A stretch of DNA of 64,000 bases from Sporocytophaga myxococcoides (GCF_000775915.1 NZ_BBLT01000010.1:62001-126000), one strand, 5' to 3'; numbered from the stretch's first letter, positions 1 through 9,121 are shown. The notes: a model not told the origin generated them from the sequence alone. Numbers and translations are program-made.

Positions 1-1480
1 GCTTTTGTCCCCCTGAAAGGGTAATTCCTCTTTCACCAAGAATAGTATCAAACTTTTCCGGAAACTCTATAATGTTTTGGTAGAGATCTGCATCTTTCGC
101 AGCCTGTATGACCTGATTTTCTCCTATGAATAGTGAACCAAATGCAATATTATTTCTGATGGAATCACTGAAAAGAAATACATCCTGAGGAACGTATCCG
201 CATTGTGCTCTTAAGGATTGAATATCATAATCCCTGATGGGAACATTATCTATCTTGATGCTTCCATGTGTACTATCATAAAGCCTTACCATAAGATTGG
301 CGATGGATGATTTACCAGAGCCTGTTCCCCCTATAATTGCAAGAGATTCTCCCGCTTTTACTTTAAAAGAAACACCATTGAGCGCAGTTATTCCAGTATC
401 AGGATAAACAAGAGATACATTCTCGAATTCAACTTCTCCTTGAAGGTTTTTGCTGAAATTTTTTTGAGAAATAATATCTGTCTTTGTTTTCAGGAATTCA
501 TTAATTCTTCCCTGTGAAGCTTCAGCTTTCTGTACCAGACTGGTTGTCCAGCCAAGAGAAGCAACGGGCCAGGTCAGACGGTTAATGTATAAAAAGAATT
601 CCGGAATATTGCCGTAGTGCAGCCTTCCTTCAATCAATTCATTACCTCCTACATATAAAACCATGATTGTACTTAATCCAATGAGGGCCAGAATAACCGG
701 GAAGAAAAATGCATTTACCCTTGCAAGTTCCAGAGATTTGGCTTTATATACTTCACTTGCCTCTGCAAACCCCTGGGAAATTTTGTCTTCTCTGACAAAT
801 GATTTAGTTACTCTGATTCCTGAAAAAGATTCCTGAGAATAGGTAGATAGAGCGGAAAGCTCTTTTTGTATAGCGAGAGATTTTTTAACAATAAGGTTTT
901 CTATAAGAAATATAGATAGGGCAAGAACTGGCAGCGGAAGTAACACATATAAGGTAAGTTTGGCATTTGCAAAAAACATGATAGGCACTGTGACGGCAAA
1001 AAGTACAATCAAATCCAGGATGTACATAACAGCAGGTCCTAAATACATTCTGACATTGCTTACATCTTCTGAAACTCTCGCTAATAAGTCTCCGGTATTG
1101 TTTTTTCTGTAAAAACTAAGTGGCAAAGTCTGATAATGCTCATAAATTTCGTTTTTGAGATCGAATTCGATAAGCCTTGAGGTGCCTATTATAGTCTGCC
1201 TCTGAAAATAAAGGAAGAGCCCGCTGAGTATTGCTAGCCCAATAATGGCAAGGCCAGCCATAGCTATGTTATAGGTAAAGTTATCAGTCTGAAAAAAAAT
1301 TTTTTCAATTCCTTCGGTACTGGTTCTGTTGTAACTTTCAGTAACATAGTTGATTGCCCATCGAACAATTACGGCAGGTACTGTAGCGAAAACTTTTGAT
1401 AAAATTATAAAGCCGAGCCCAAGCAGGAATTTGGTTCTGTACTTGTAGAAATATTTATTGAGGTAATTTAACTCCTTCAC
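1..1480 (-). CDS. ABC exporter, fused permease/ATPase (3' end outside window)
   Basis: This is a multidrug/lipid-type half-transporter with an N-terminal membrane domain followed by an ATPase domain. Translation from the GTG at the right end starts with a basic stretch and then hydrophobic segments. Walker A (GTGSGKSS) falls near residue 385 and the ABC signature (LSGGQ) near residue 490. The reading frame runs off the left edge just after the signature, so Walker B and the H-loop, roughly the last 100 residues of a typical 590-residue protein, are not visible. No ATG lies near the start, and GTG is the best choice because it immediately precedes the first helix. It is transcribed divergently from nusB. 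Substrate unknown. Confidence 0.9.
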   Translation of the reverse strand, partial: MKELNYLNKYFYKYRTKFLLGLGFIILSKVFATVPAVIVRWAINYVTESYNRTSTEGIEKIFFQTDNFTYNIAMAGLAIIGLAILSGLFLYFQRQTIIGTSRLIEFDLKNEIYEHYQTLPLSFYRKNNTGDLLARVSEDVSNVRMYLGPAVMYILDLIVLFAVTVPIMFFANAKLTLYVLLPLPVLALSIFLIENLIVKKSLAIQKELSALSTYSQESFSGIRVTKSFVREDKISQGFAEASEVYKAKSLELARVNAFFFPVILALIGLSTIMVLYVGGNELIEGRLHYGNIPEFFLYINRLTWPVASLGWTTSLVQKAEASQGRINEFLKTKTDIISQKNFSKNLQGEVEFENVSLVYPDTGITALNGVSFKVKAGESLAIIGGTGSGKSSIANLMVRLYDSTHGSIKIDNVPIRDYDIQSLRAQCGYVPQDVFLFSDSIRNNIAFGSLFIGENQVIQAAKDADLYQNIIEFPEKFDTILGERGITLSGGQK

Positions 1481-1673
1481 AACGAATTAATACTTAATTT
1501 TAAAATCCATCCCTTCTTAAAATTGAAAAGGAGTGAAAAATAAACTAATATTGCTCCCGGGATTTAAGAAGGTATTCGACCCAAAGATAAACTAAATAAA
1601 GTTTAAAAAGTTGAAGTCCCGAAGATTCTGAAATTTTAATTAAAATACAAAAAACGTTCTTTACAATTCTGCG

Positions 1674-2843
1674 ATGTTAAACAGGAGGCTATTACGAGTA
1701 AAAGTGATGCAAACGCTCTATGCACTAAGTCAATCTGAAGTGTCAAATTTTGAGCTGGGAAAAGATTACATGGATGAAAAATTTGCTCCGGATCTCAATG
1801 CCCCGGAAAGGCCGGATTATGAAAAGCTGCACAAGCAAAAGGAGCATGCCAAAAAAGTATACGAAAGAAGTTTTTTACACCAGAGTGTTATTGATACAGA
1901 ATCTGATCCTGAAGTAAAAGTTGCTGTACTGAATGCAAGAAATGAATTCAAGAAGCAGGTTGCCAAAGACCGCAAATATTTCAGGGTATTACTGGGTGAA
2001 AACGTAAATTCAATCTATGAGAGATACATCAAATTCCTGATGTTGCCATATAAAATCGCAGAAGAGGCAGAATTTAACTTTAACAAGAATAAAAATAAAT
2101 TTATCATTACTCCGGAAGATGCTCTTAATGAAATCAAACTGAAACAAAACAAGTTAGTTGAAGCTTTATCGTTGAATAAACATATTGAGGCTGCAAGAAT
2201 CAAAAAGAACATCAGCTGGAGAGAAGGGGAAATAGCAAGTATTTACAGAGATATAGTCCGTCCTGACAAGGAATATCGGGAATATCTTATGAAACCTTCT
2301 GATTTTGAAACGGATAAGGCATTTATTCTTTATCTTTTAAAAACACTGATATTTAAAAGTAATATTGTTGATGGGTTCTTCGAAGAAGGTGATATTTATT
2401 GGACAGAAGATAAGTCTATCATAAAAAGTCTGGTCGTTAAAACCCTGAAAGAAATAGAAGAGGACAAACGTGAGGATTTTGATCTTCTTGAAATTTCGGG
2501 AAATTGGGAGGAAGATCAGGAATTTTACAGAGAACTTTATGATAAAACAGTAGCTGATGAAGAGGAGTTGGAAAAACTTGTTGAGGATAAGATTAAAAAC
2601 TGGGATATTGAAAGGTTAGCGGCCACAGACAAAATTATCCTTAAACTGGCTATAGGGGAAATGATACATTTTCCAAGTATTCCTGTGAAAGTAACCATTA
2701 ATGAGTATATTGAAATTTCAAAAGAATACAGTACTCCTAAAAGCAAACAATTTGTAAATGGGGTCCTTGATAAAGTCTCTGAAGAGCTTGTAAAATCAGG
2801 GGTTATTAAGAAAAGCGGAAGAGGCTTGATAGACAATAAATAA
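1674..2843 (+). CDS. nusB: Transcription antitermination factor NusB with long N-terminal extension
   Basis: NusB pairs with NusE (ribosomal protein S10) on boxA RNA to help RNA polymerase through rRNA operons. The classical NusB fold is confined to the last ~130 residues, where I see DIERLAATDKIILKLAIGEM and NEYIEISKEYSTPKS, both typical of the family. The protein is 389 residues against about 140 in E. coli. The extra ~250 N-terminal residues are highly charged and helical. The opening MLNRRLLRVKVMQTLYA matches the usual start of Bacteroidota NusB, so the extension is a lineage feature and not a wrong start. It is transcribed toward the YtxH and isocitrate dehydrogenase genes. Confidence 0.93.
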   Translation: MLNRRLLRVKVMQTLYALSQSEVSNFELGKDYMDEKFAPDLNAPERPDYEKLHKQKEHAKKVYERSFLHQSVIDTESDPEVKVAVLNARNEFKKQVAKDRKYFRVLLGENVNSIYERYIKFLMLPYKIAEEAEFNFNKNKNKFIITPEDALNEIKLKQNKLVEALSLNKHIEAARIKKNISWREGEIASIYRDIVRPDKEYREYLMKPSDFETDKAFILYLLKTLIFKSNIVDGFFEEGDIYWTEDKSIIKSLVVKTLKEIEEDKREDFDLLEISGNWEEDQEFYRELYDKTVADEEELEKLVEDKIKNWDIERLAATDKIILKLAIGEMIHFPSIPVKVTINEYIEISKEYSTPKSKQFVNGVLDKVSEELVKSGVIKKSGRGLIDNK

Positions 2844-3220
2844 GTTTTAAGTCATAAGTTTTAAGTTTAAAGTAAAAAGCTTAAAGCTGATTGCATAAAG
2901 CTTAAAGTGGAAAAAAAACAGAAATTAATCGTAGAGACGCCATGCTGGGTCTCCCTGTCCTCTGGCAGGCTTTATTTTAAGGGAAGAAAATTCATTAAAA
3001 GCGGAAACCATAGGGCTTAAAGTTAAAAGCTTCCAATTATTAAAACGAGAAACTTTTCAACTTAAGTGAGTCAGAATTCCAAACTTAGGGAGGAGCCGCA
3101 TGAATGGATTTATGCTTAGCTAAAGTTTGAGTATTAAAGGTGAGATCTTTAAGCTTTTAACTTTAAGCTTTTAACTTTTAAAAGAAGATTAAAAAGTTTC
3201 AAATATAAATTTATATTGAC
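2844..3220. repeat. Non-coding spacer of repeated AAGCTTAAAG/TTAAGTTT words
   Basis: No plausible gene lies here. The stretch is built of short repeated words: TAAGTTTTAAGTTTAAAG and two AAGCTTAAAG copies near its left end, GGCTTAAAGTTAAAAGCTT in the middle, and the reverse-oriented CTTTAAGCTTTTAACTTT near its right end, so the two ends are roughly inverted copies. Between them sits an imperfect palindrome, GTAGAGACGC...GGGTCTC, followed by a small CCTG/CAGG hairpin and a T-rich run that could terminate nusB transcription. The inverted ends could fold the whole spacer in RNA. No transposase or terminal duplication is visible. Confidence 0.6.
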
Positions 3221-3520
3221 ATGAGCAAAAGTTCTAAAACCTTCCTGGCTTTTCTGGCCGGTGCTACAGCAGGCGCAATCATTGGTATCCTTTACGCTCC
3301 TGATAAAGGAAAAAATACCAGAGATAAATTAAGCTTTCAGCTTGATAAATATAAAACCAAACTTCAGGAACTTATTGCTCAGTTAATGGAAGAAAAAGAT
3401 TTGCCTCATACTGCTGCCAGAGCAGAAGGGCAAAAGGTAATCAATGATACAAAAGTGAGAGCAGAGGAGCTTCTGGGAGATGTAGAAAGCTTGATTGATC
3501 AGATAAAAGGTCGAAAGTAA
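3221..3520 (+). CDS. YtxH-domain small membrane-anchored protein
   Basis: A 99-residue protein with one N-terminal hydrophobic, glycine/alanine-rich segment (about residues 8-26, including the GAIIGILYAPDKG signature of YtxH proteins), followed by a charged, probably coiled-coil tail. YtxH proteins are often called general stress proteins, but their molecular role is unknown. The conserved APDKGKNTR motif directly after the membrane segment makes the assignment good. It lies 31 bp upstream of the isocitrate dehydrogenase gene on the same strand and may be co-transcribed with it. Confidence 0.82.
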   Translation: MSKSSKTFLAFLAGATAGAIIGILYAPDKGKNTRDKLSFQLDKYKTKLQELIAQLMEEKDLPHTAARAEGQKVINDTKVRAEELLGDVESLIDQIKGRK

Positions 3521-3551
3521 TTTTTAAATAAAGTCCCTAAATTTTTGAATT

Positions 3552-4553
3552 ATGAAGAAGCTGGTTACTCTAATTCCGGGCGATGGAATAGGCCCGGAAA
3601 TTGTTGAATCCGTTAAGGATATTTTCAGTGCAGCCGGCGCCCCAATCGAATGGGAAGAGATAAACGCTGGCCAAATTTCTGTCGACACTGGCGGAAAACT
3701 TATACCAGATGAGTTGATTGCTTCTTTAAAAAAGAATAAAATCGGTTTGAAAGGTCCGATTTCAACTCCTGTAGGCAAAGGGTTTAAAAGTATCAATGTG
3801 CAGCTTCGTCAGCTGTTTGATCTCTATGCCAATCTAAGACCTTGCAAAAATATTCCAGGTCTGGTTACTAAATTCTCAAATGTAGACCTGGTTATTGTAA
3901 GAGAAAATACAGAAGGACTTTATTCAGGATTGGAATATTACGACGAACGCTTGGGGATTGCAGATTCAATAGCTCGTGTAACTAAAGTGGGCTGTTACCA
4001 GATAGTTAAAGAAGCATTTGAATATGCTAAAAATAACGGCCGGAAAAAGGTTACTCTGGTTCATAAAGCAAATATTCTCAAACAAGCCGGAGCGCTTTTT
4101 CTACAGGCAGGCGAAGAAATTGCCAAACAATATCCCGAAATTCAGAAAGACGAAATTATTATCGATAACATGTGTATGCAGCTGGTAGTTAGACCAGAAA
4201 AATTCGATGTTATTGTTACTACCAATCTTTTCGGTGATATTCTTTCAGATCTTTGTGCTGGTCTTGTGGGAGGATTGGGAATTGTTGCCGGAGCAAACAT
4301 AGGAAAAGAAGCTTCTATATTTGAAGCTGTTCATGGTTCGGCTCCGGATATTGCAGGAAAAGGTATTGCAAATCCTACTGCTATTCTTAAATCTTCGGTA
4401 ATGATGCTTGAACATATGGGTGAACAAGCAATTGCCAAAAGAATTGATAAAGCTCTGGACCTGACGCTTTCAGCTAAAGATCAGTGTACTGGTGATCTTG
4501 GGGGAAAAGCTTCAACCAAAGAGTTTACTAAAAATGTTATAAAGAACCTTTAA
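3552..4553 (+). CDS. Isocitrate dehydrogenase, NAD-type short family
   Basis: This enzyme would oxidatively decarboxylate isocitrate to 2-oxoglutarate in the TCA cycle. Its 333 residues match the short NAD-dependent isocitrate/isopropylmalate dehydrogenase family and not the ~740-residue monomeric enzyme. Visible motifs are the N-terminal GDGIGPEI, the substrate loop STPVGKGFKSINVQLR with NLRP shortly after, the IVRENTEGLYSGLE block, and the cofactor-side EAVHGSAPDIAGKGIANPTA. The Ser and Asn in the STPVG..N.QLR loop and the ENTEG.YSG block favour isocitrate over 3-isopropylmalate. No leucine-biosynthesis genes are nearby, which supports that reading. Homoisocitrate or tartrate activity cannot be excluded by eye. 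Confidence 0.85.
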   Translation: MKKLVTLIPGDGIGPEIVESVKDIFSAAGAPIEWEEINAGQISVDTGGKLIPDELIASLKKNKIGLKGPISTPVGKGFKSINVQLRQLFDLYANLRPCKNIPGLVTKFSNVDLVIVRENTEGLYSGLEYYDERLGIADSIARVTKVGCYQIVKEAFEYAKNNGRKKVTLVHKANILKQAGALFLQAGEEIAKQYPEIQKDEIIIDNMCMQLVVRPEKFDVIVTTNLFGDILSDLCAGLVGGLGIVAGANIGKEASIFEAVHGSAPDIAGKGIANPTAILKSSVMMLEHMGEQAIAKRIDKALDLTLSAKDQCTGDLGGKASTKEFTKNVIKNL

Positions 4554-4570
4554 TACGTTTTAATTAACCA

Positions 4571-5086
4571 ATGCCTAATATGAAACGCGCATTTAAACTA
4601 ATGTTTTCTTTGAGTCTGGCAGGGGCGTTGATGCTTTCTGCATGCGAAAAGAAAGGTGAGGAATCAACTGGAACTTCTGAAACAACCGAATCTTCTGCAA
4701 TAGGAGACTCTGCCGATGTAAAAAAGCAAGAAGAACTTGCAGCTACTCAGATAACATTTACTGAAAGTAGCCACAACTTCGGAAAGATCAATGAAGGAGA
4801 AATTGTGGAACATACTTTTACTTTCAAAAATACAGGAACAGCTCCTCTTATTATTAGAGATGCTAAGGCTTCATGTGGGTGTACTATCCCTGAATGGACC
4901 AAAGAGCCTGTACAACCAGGACAGGAAGGAAAGTTGGAAGTGAAATACAACAGTTCCGGAAAAGAAGGAAAAATAAGTAAAACAGTAACTGTAATTGCCA
5001 ACACTGAGCCTTCAGAAACAAAGCTGGAAATAGAGGCGGAAGTAATTACAAAGAAGAATTTGAATGGCCCTTATAAAAACCAATAA
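4571..5086 (+). CDS. DUF1573 lipoprotein
   Basis: A 171-residue exported protein. The N-terminus has a basic region, a hydrophobic stretch and a lipobox (LSAC, Cys about residue 25), so it should be lipid-anchored. An acidic Ser/Thr/Glu linker follows, then one Ig-like domain at about residues 55-155 with the DUF1573 hallmarks HNFGKINEGEIVEHTFTFKN and a KASCGCTIPEW cysteine pair. The domain is common in Bacteroidota and its function is unknown. It sits 30 bp upstream of yajC and follows the dehydrogenase by 17 bp, so it is probably part of the run through coaE. Confidence 0.85.
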   Translation: MPNMKRAFKLMFSLSLAGALMLSACEKKGEESTGTSETTESSAIGDSADVKKQEELAATQITFTESSHNFGKINEGEIVEHTFTFKNTGTAPLIIRDAKASCGCTIPEWTKEPVQPGQEGKLEVKYNSSGKEGKISKTVTVIANTEPSETKLEIEAEVITKKNLNGPYKNQ

Positions 5087-5115
5087 AACCTAAATATTAC
5101 ATTACTAATTAAATT

Positions 5116-5442
5116 ATGAACCTAAACATTTTATTGCAGGCGCAACAAGGAGGAGATCAGTGGGTATCTCTTGTTTTTTTCGGTGTTATCATTGTGGTAT
5201 TCTATTTCTTTATGATCAGACCACAACAGAAAAAGGCAAAAGAACAAAAGGAATTTAGAGAAAGCGTTAAAAAAGGGGATGATGTTGTTACAATTGGCGG
5301 TCTTCATGGAAAAGTTTCCAGTGTAGAAAACGATGATACCATCATTCTGGAAGTAGATAAAGGTGTGAGGCTTAAATTTGAAAAATCAGCAATCTCTGCT
5401 GAGGCAACTAAAAGAACTCAGACTCCTGCTGCCAAATCTTAA
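5116..5442 (+). CDS. yajC: Preprotein translocase accessory subunit YajC
   Basis: YajC is the small inner-membrane protein that associates with SecDF and the Sec translocon. The 108-residue product has a single membrane helix (about residues 17-36, VSLVFFGVIIVVFYFFMIRP), followed immediately by the diagnostic RPQQKKAKEQ and a cytoplasmic domain with the GDDVVTIGGLHGKV motif. Length and layout are normal. It lies 5 bp upstream of the YbbR gene. Confidence 0.95.
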   Translation: MNLNILLQAQQGGDQWVSLVFFGVIIVVFYFFMIRPQQKKAKEQKEFRESVKKGDDVVTIGGLHGKVSSVENDDTIILEVDKGVRLKFEKSAISAEATKRTQTPAAKS

Positions 5443-5447
5443 TTCGA

Positions 5448-6383
5448 TTGAGTAAAGGTAAGTTCATATTGGGGATAAAAGCAGACTGGCGGGCAGTAAT
5501 ACTATGTATTGTGGCAGCCAGTACATTCTGGTTTTTGAACGCTATGAATGATGATTATACTTCCAATATTACTTATCCTGTTATATTCGACTATCCGGAA
5601 GATAAGCTGGTAGCCGTCGAAAAACTTCCATCCAAAATCAGAATCAATGCATCTGGTTATGGATGGAATTTTTTTAGAAAAACTTTTTGGTTTAAAACCG
5701 CTCCTATTCACATTGAAATCAAAAAGGTTCCTAAGAAGAAATATATGTCTTCTGAGCAGCTCTATCATATTGTGAGTCAGCAATTGGATGACCTCAAAGT
5801 GAATTATGTTTTGACAGACTCTTTGTATTTGCCATTCGAGAAACTTAGAAAGAAGAAAGTTGTAATAGCTGCAGATACTTCAAAAATTTCTATGGCTCCC
5901 GGTTACATGATTGTAGGGCCAATAAAAATTTTTCCGGATACCCTGACTGTCCGTGGCGGCTATTCCCAGGTAAATGAGTTTCCTGATACTTTAAACCTTT
6001 TTATCCCTCAGACAAATATCTCTTCTTCTTATGATGAGGATGTAAAGACCGAAATTTCTTACTCTCCTGATATTGTCCTGAGTGTCCCTAAGGTAAAAGT
6101 TAAATTTGAAGTAGAGAAAGTGCATAAAGAAAATATTGTTCTTTCGCTTCAAAAGGTGAATTTCCCTGAAGGTAAAAAGTTATCTGAAAAAACTGTCATC
6201 TTGTCCTACTTCGTTAATAAAAACTCCAGAAATCAAGCAAAGGAAGAAGACTTTAAAGTGGTGGTAGATTACAATAACTTGAATCGGGATAAAACTATTA
6301 AAGCAAAACTGCTTAAAAAACCTTCTTTTGTCTACAGATATTATTTTACACCCGCTTTTATTAAAGTAAGTGATGAAGAGTAA
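5448..6383 (+). CDS. YbbR/CdaR-like membrane-anchored protein
   Basis: A 311-residue protein with one N-terminal membrane segment (about residues 15-32), followed by extracytoplasmic YbbR-like beta domains, recognisable from VIFDYPEDKLVAVEKLPSKI and the later MIVGPIKIFPDTLTVRGG. In Firmicutes YbbR (CdaR) regulates the diadenylate cyclase CdaA. Here the neighbours are yajC and coaE, a familiar Bacteroidota order, so the role is unproven. Translation has to begin at a TTG, because the next in-frame Met lies beyond the membrane segment. The gene overlaps the start of coaE. Confidence 0.8.
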   Translation: MSKGKFILGIKADWRAVILCIVAASTFWFLNAMNDDYTSNITYPVIFDYPEDKLVAVEKLPSKIRINASGYGWNFFRKTFWFKTAPIHIEIKKVPKKKYMSSEQLYHIVSQQLDDLKVNYVLTDSLYLPFEKLRKKKVVIAADTSKISMAPGYMIVGPIKIFPDTLTVRGGYSQVNEFPDTLNLFIPQTNISSSYDEDVKTEISYSPDIVLSVPKVKVKFEVEKVHKENIVLSLQKVNFPEGKKLSEKTVILSYFVNKNSRNQAKEEDFKVVVDYNNLNRDKTIKAKLLKKPSFVYRYYFTPAFIKVSDEE

Positions 6384-6969
6384 GCAAATTCTGAAGATAG
6401 GAATTACTGGTGGTATTGGCAGTGGGAAAACAACTGTCAGCAGGGTGTTTTCTGTATTGGGAATTCCTGTTTATTATGCAGACGACAGAGCAAAATGGCT
6501 AATGGAAAATAACAGTGATGTGATTGAGGGGATTTCTACACTTTTCGGAAATACAGCATATTCTGCAGGAAAACTTAATAGGTCAGTTATCTCATCAAGA
6601 GCTTTCCACAATCCTGTGTTACTGGAACAACTCAATGCTATTGTGCATCCAGCTGTAAAAAAGGATTACGAAGACTGGCATTTGTCTCAAAGGGACATTC
6701 CATATACTCTCAAAGAAGCTGCATTGCTTTTTGAAGCGGGTTCATATAAGGATCTTGATAAAACCATTCTGGTTTTGTCTCCTGAAAATCTTAGAATAAG
6801 GAGAATAATTAAAAGGGATCCGTTCAGGACTCAGAAAGATATCAAGGCTATTCTTGAAAGGCAGATGAAAGATGAAGAAAAACAAAACCTGGCGGACTTT
6901 AGTATTTTGAATGATGAAGTTCATCTGATTATTCCGCAAGTTATTAAGATTCACCGAGAACTAACTTAA
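6373..6969 (+). CDS. coaE: Dephospho-CoA kinase
   Basis: CoaE phosphorylates the ribose 3'-hydroxyl of dephospho-CoA, the last step of coenzyme A synthesis. The P-loop GITGGIGSGKTT is at the N-terminus, followed by IPVYYADDRAKWLM, the conserved adenylate-kinase-like lid/core segment HPAVKKDYEDW, and EAALLFEAGSYKDLDKTILV. About 198 residues is normal for the family. A GTG one codon earlier is possible, but the ATG is preferred. The start overlaps the end of the YbbR gene by 11 bp, implying translational coupling. Confidence 0.94.
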   Translation: MKSKQILKIGITGGIGSGKTTVSRVFSVLGIPVYYADDRAKWLMENNSDVIEGISTLFGNTAYSAGKLNRSVISSRAFHNPVLLEQLNAIVHPAVKKDYEDWHLSQRDIPYTLKEAALLFEAGSYKDLDKTILVLSPENLRIRRIIKRDPFRTQKDIKAILERQMKDEEKQNLADFSILNDEVHLIIPQVIKIHRELT

Positions 6970-7027
6970 ATCTTTTTTCCAAAATCTGAAATTGGTTAAA
7001 TTTGTTCTACATTTTAACCGATATTCT

Positions 7028-8590
7028 ATGAGATTTTTACTAATTGTCCTCTTACTCTTTTTAGGATTGCCTTCATTTTTGCATTCACAAACTCTTTTGT
7101 TAAACAAGGAATTTGGCTTAGGAAGCCCATACAGCGAGCCCGATGGAAGAAATGATATTGTTCGGATCTCCGACTCAGATTTTATTACGCTCGCGAAGGT
7201 AAAAGGAAATCAGACCGGAAAGTCCGAATTTTCCCTTGAAAGATACACCAATGAATTAAACTCAATATGGAAGGTAAGCCTTAATGTAGAGGCTTATGAA
7301 GATTACAAAGACCTTTATTATAATGGTAAAGACTTGGTTTTACTTTCCGTGATCCATAATGAATCAGAAAAAAAGACCAGAATGGAAGCATATGGTTTTG
7401 ATATTTCAAATGGATCAAGAACATGGACTAAAGAACTGGAGGCTTATGAAGTAGGCGAATGGGAAATGCATCCACATAAAGGAAAAGTGAAAGAAACTTT
7501 CCTTGATGTCGTTTGTGAACATGCCAATCATAATTATGTTACCCCCTTCGAATATAAGCATAACGTTCACTTTTCTCCCGATAATAAAAAAATCGTTTCC
7601 TATGTATTTAATTATGGAGAGAAATATCTCTCTGCCAGTGTAAGTGTATATGACAACAAATGCAATCTCTTGTCAAGAGGAAAAGTAGGTATTGATAATG
7701 ACTTTATAAATAATGGTATTTATGTTGACAATCAAGGTTTGATTTATCTGCTCAATGTAAACAACTTTGGAAAAGTTAATTTTATCAGATATAGCTTAGA
7801 CACCAAAGATTTTGAAATTATAGAGCTTCCTGCTTCAAATCATCAGAAAGAAGATTTCCATATATCATTTCAGGATGATGGAATCTATATTGCTAATCTG
7901 GAACTTTCCCAGGAGAAACTAACAGGTGTGAAATACACAAAATGTAATTTTACCCAAAAAAGCATTGATATGATTGTCTATGAGGAGTTGACAGATGAGA
8001 TGAAAAATGCAATAGCAAAGGAGCGAAAGAAAAATAAAAGTCTGAAAGGCGAGGAGAACTGGATGGATTACGACCTTACTCATTTTATTGTTAATCCGGA
8101 TAAATCAGTGATGATGGCACTTGAGAAAAGGGATCTTTATGCGGAAGGATATCCTCACATAAAGAAAGATGCATTTGATAAATCTCATAATGTCGAAATT
8201 CTTGGTCACGTGCAGGCTGAGGGGATCATCCTGTTTTCTTTCAATAAAAATGGCGATAAACAATGGAGCAGTTATCTCGCAAAAAATCAGGTTTATCCTG
8301 CAAATGATGGTTTGAATACAATTTCATTTGTCCTTGATAATTCTCCTCAAGATCATATTCGAATTCTTTATGCCTCAACTGAGGGAATGGATGCTGCACC
8401 TCACACTATTAATATGGTTTCATTTGACAGGAACTCTGGTAAAATTATAAAAAATATTGTACTGCCTAATCAGGACAAACTGGTTCTTGTAAAGGATTAT
8501 ACCCTCTTTCTGGATGAATCTAATATTGTTCTTGTTGGTAAAAAAGGTCTGATGGGGAAATCATCTTCCATAGCCAAATTTAAGCTTTAA
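7028..8590 (+). CDS. Exported protein of unknown function
   Basis: I do not recognise this family. The reading frame opens at a TTG upstream, but the ATG chosen here is followed directly by a clean signal peptide (MRFLLIVLLLFLGLPSFLHSQ, cleavage expected after the Ser-Gln), so it is the likely start, giving about 520 residues. The mature part is rich in beta-prone repeats such as ERYTNELNSIWKVSL, FSFNKNGDKQWSSYL and SFDRNSGKIIKNIVL, spaced as in a beta-propeller or WD-like surface protein. No lipobox and no C-terminal sorting domain are apparent. It follows coaE by about 60 bp. Confidence 0.75.
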   Translation: MRFLLIVLLLFLGLPSFLHSQTLLLNKEFGLGSPYSEPDGRNDIVRISDSDFITLAKVKGNQTGKSEFSLERYTNELNSIWKVSLNVEAYEDYKDLYYNGKDLVLLSVIHNESEKKTRMEAYGFDISNGSRTWTKELEAYEVGEWEMHPHKGKVKETFLDVVCEHANHNYVTPFEYKHNVHFSPDNKKIVSYVFNYGEKYLSASVSVYDNKCNLLSRGKVGIDNDFINNGIYVDNQGLIYLLNVNNFGKVNFIRYSLDTKDFEIIELPASNHQKEDFHISFQDDGIYIANLELSQEKLTGVKYTKCNFTQKSIDMIVYEELTDEMKNAIAKERKKNKSLKGEENWMDYDLTHFIVNPDKSVMMALEKRDLYAEGYPHIKKDAFDKSHNVEILGHVQAEGIILFSFNKNGDKQWSSYLAKNQVYPANDGLNTISFVLDNSPQDHIRILYASTEGMDAAPHTINMVSFDRNSGKIIKNIVLPNQDKLVLVKDYTLFLDESNIVLVGKKGLMGKSSSIAKFKL

Positions 8591-8746
8591 ATAGCTAATT
8601 GTATGGAGTAGTGGAAAGTTGAACTTAATTGAACGAATTCCATAAAATCCTTTGTTTCCTAGATATTAACGTATATAACAATTTGACTTTCCAGTGGGTT
8701 AAATATTTATATACGTTTTTTGAAAATTTGAAAAAAGGAGGATGAG

Positions 8747-9061
8747 ATGACGCTTAAAATTAACCATGATCAGCAGTATAAAAAATTTTATATAGATATA
8801 GCTGGCCGCAGCGCAACACTTAAATACGAAAGATTTGACGGCATACTTGACCTGCGTGTTTTATTTGTTCCTCAGAATTTGAGGGGTAAAGGAATCGCTA
8901 AAAAAGTGATAGAACATGTAGTGAAGTTTGCTAAAAAGAATAATTTAAAAATTAAAACATCCTGTTCTTACATTGCCAATTATCTGATAGAACATCCTGA
9001 GTTGAATGACATGGTATTGAAAAGAGAGGAATTACAAAATATTGTTTTAAGCGATAATTGA
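8747..9061 (+). CDS. Small GNAT-family N-acetyltransferase
   Basis: A 104-residue protein resembling the short single-domain GNAT group (COG2388 type). The acetyl-CoA pyrophosphate-binding loop is visible as VPQNLRGKGIAKKVIEHVVKFAKKNNLKI (the RGKGIA part matches R/Q-x-x-G-x-G/A), followed by CSYIANYLIEHPEL, which recalls the conserved C..V..Y..K.P motif of these proteins. The acyl acceptor is unknown. An unusually good ribosome-binding site (AAAAGGAGG) lies just upstream of the ATG, and a nearer ATG is out of frame. Convergent with the MFS gene. Confidence 0.85.
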   Translation: MTLKINHDQQYKKFYIDIAGRSATLKYERFDGILDLRVLFVPQNLRGKGIAKKVIEHVVKFAKKNNLKIKTSCSYIANYLIEHPELNDMVLKREELQNIVLSDN

Positions 9062-9084
9062 TTTTAATAGTTAATGTATTAAAT

Positions 9085-9121
9085 AAGAAGCTTAGTCCAG
9101 GTCAAGGGATTCAAGCTTCTT
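9085..9121. terminator. Hairpin at the GNAT/MFS convergence
   Basis: A perfect 9-bp stem (AAGAAGCTT/AAGCTTCTT) with a 19-nt loop lies just after the GNAT stop and overlaps the last codons of the opposing MFS gene. T-rich sequence follows on the plus strand. The large loop makes it a weak terminator candidate. Confidence 0.35.

Noticed and set aside
2844-3220. CRISPR array or insertion sequence in the nusB spacer
   Set aside because: The repeats are shorter than 20 bp, irregularly spaced and partly inverted, with no cas or transposase gene nearby.
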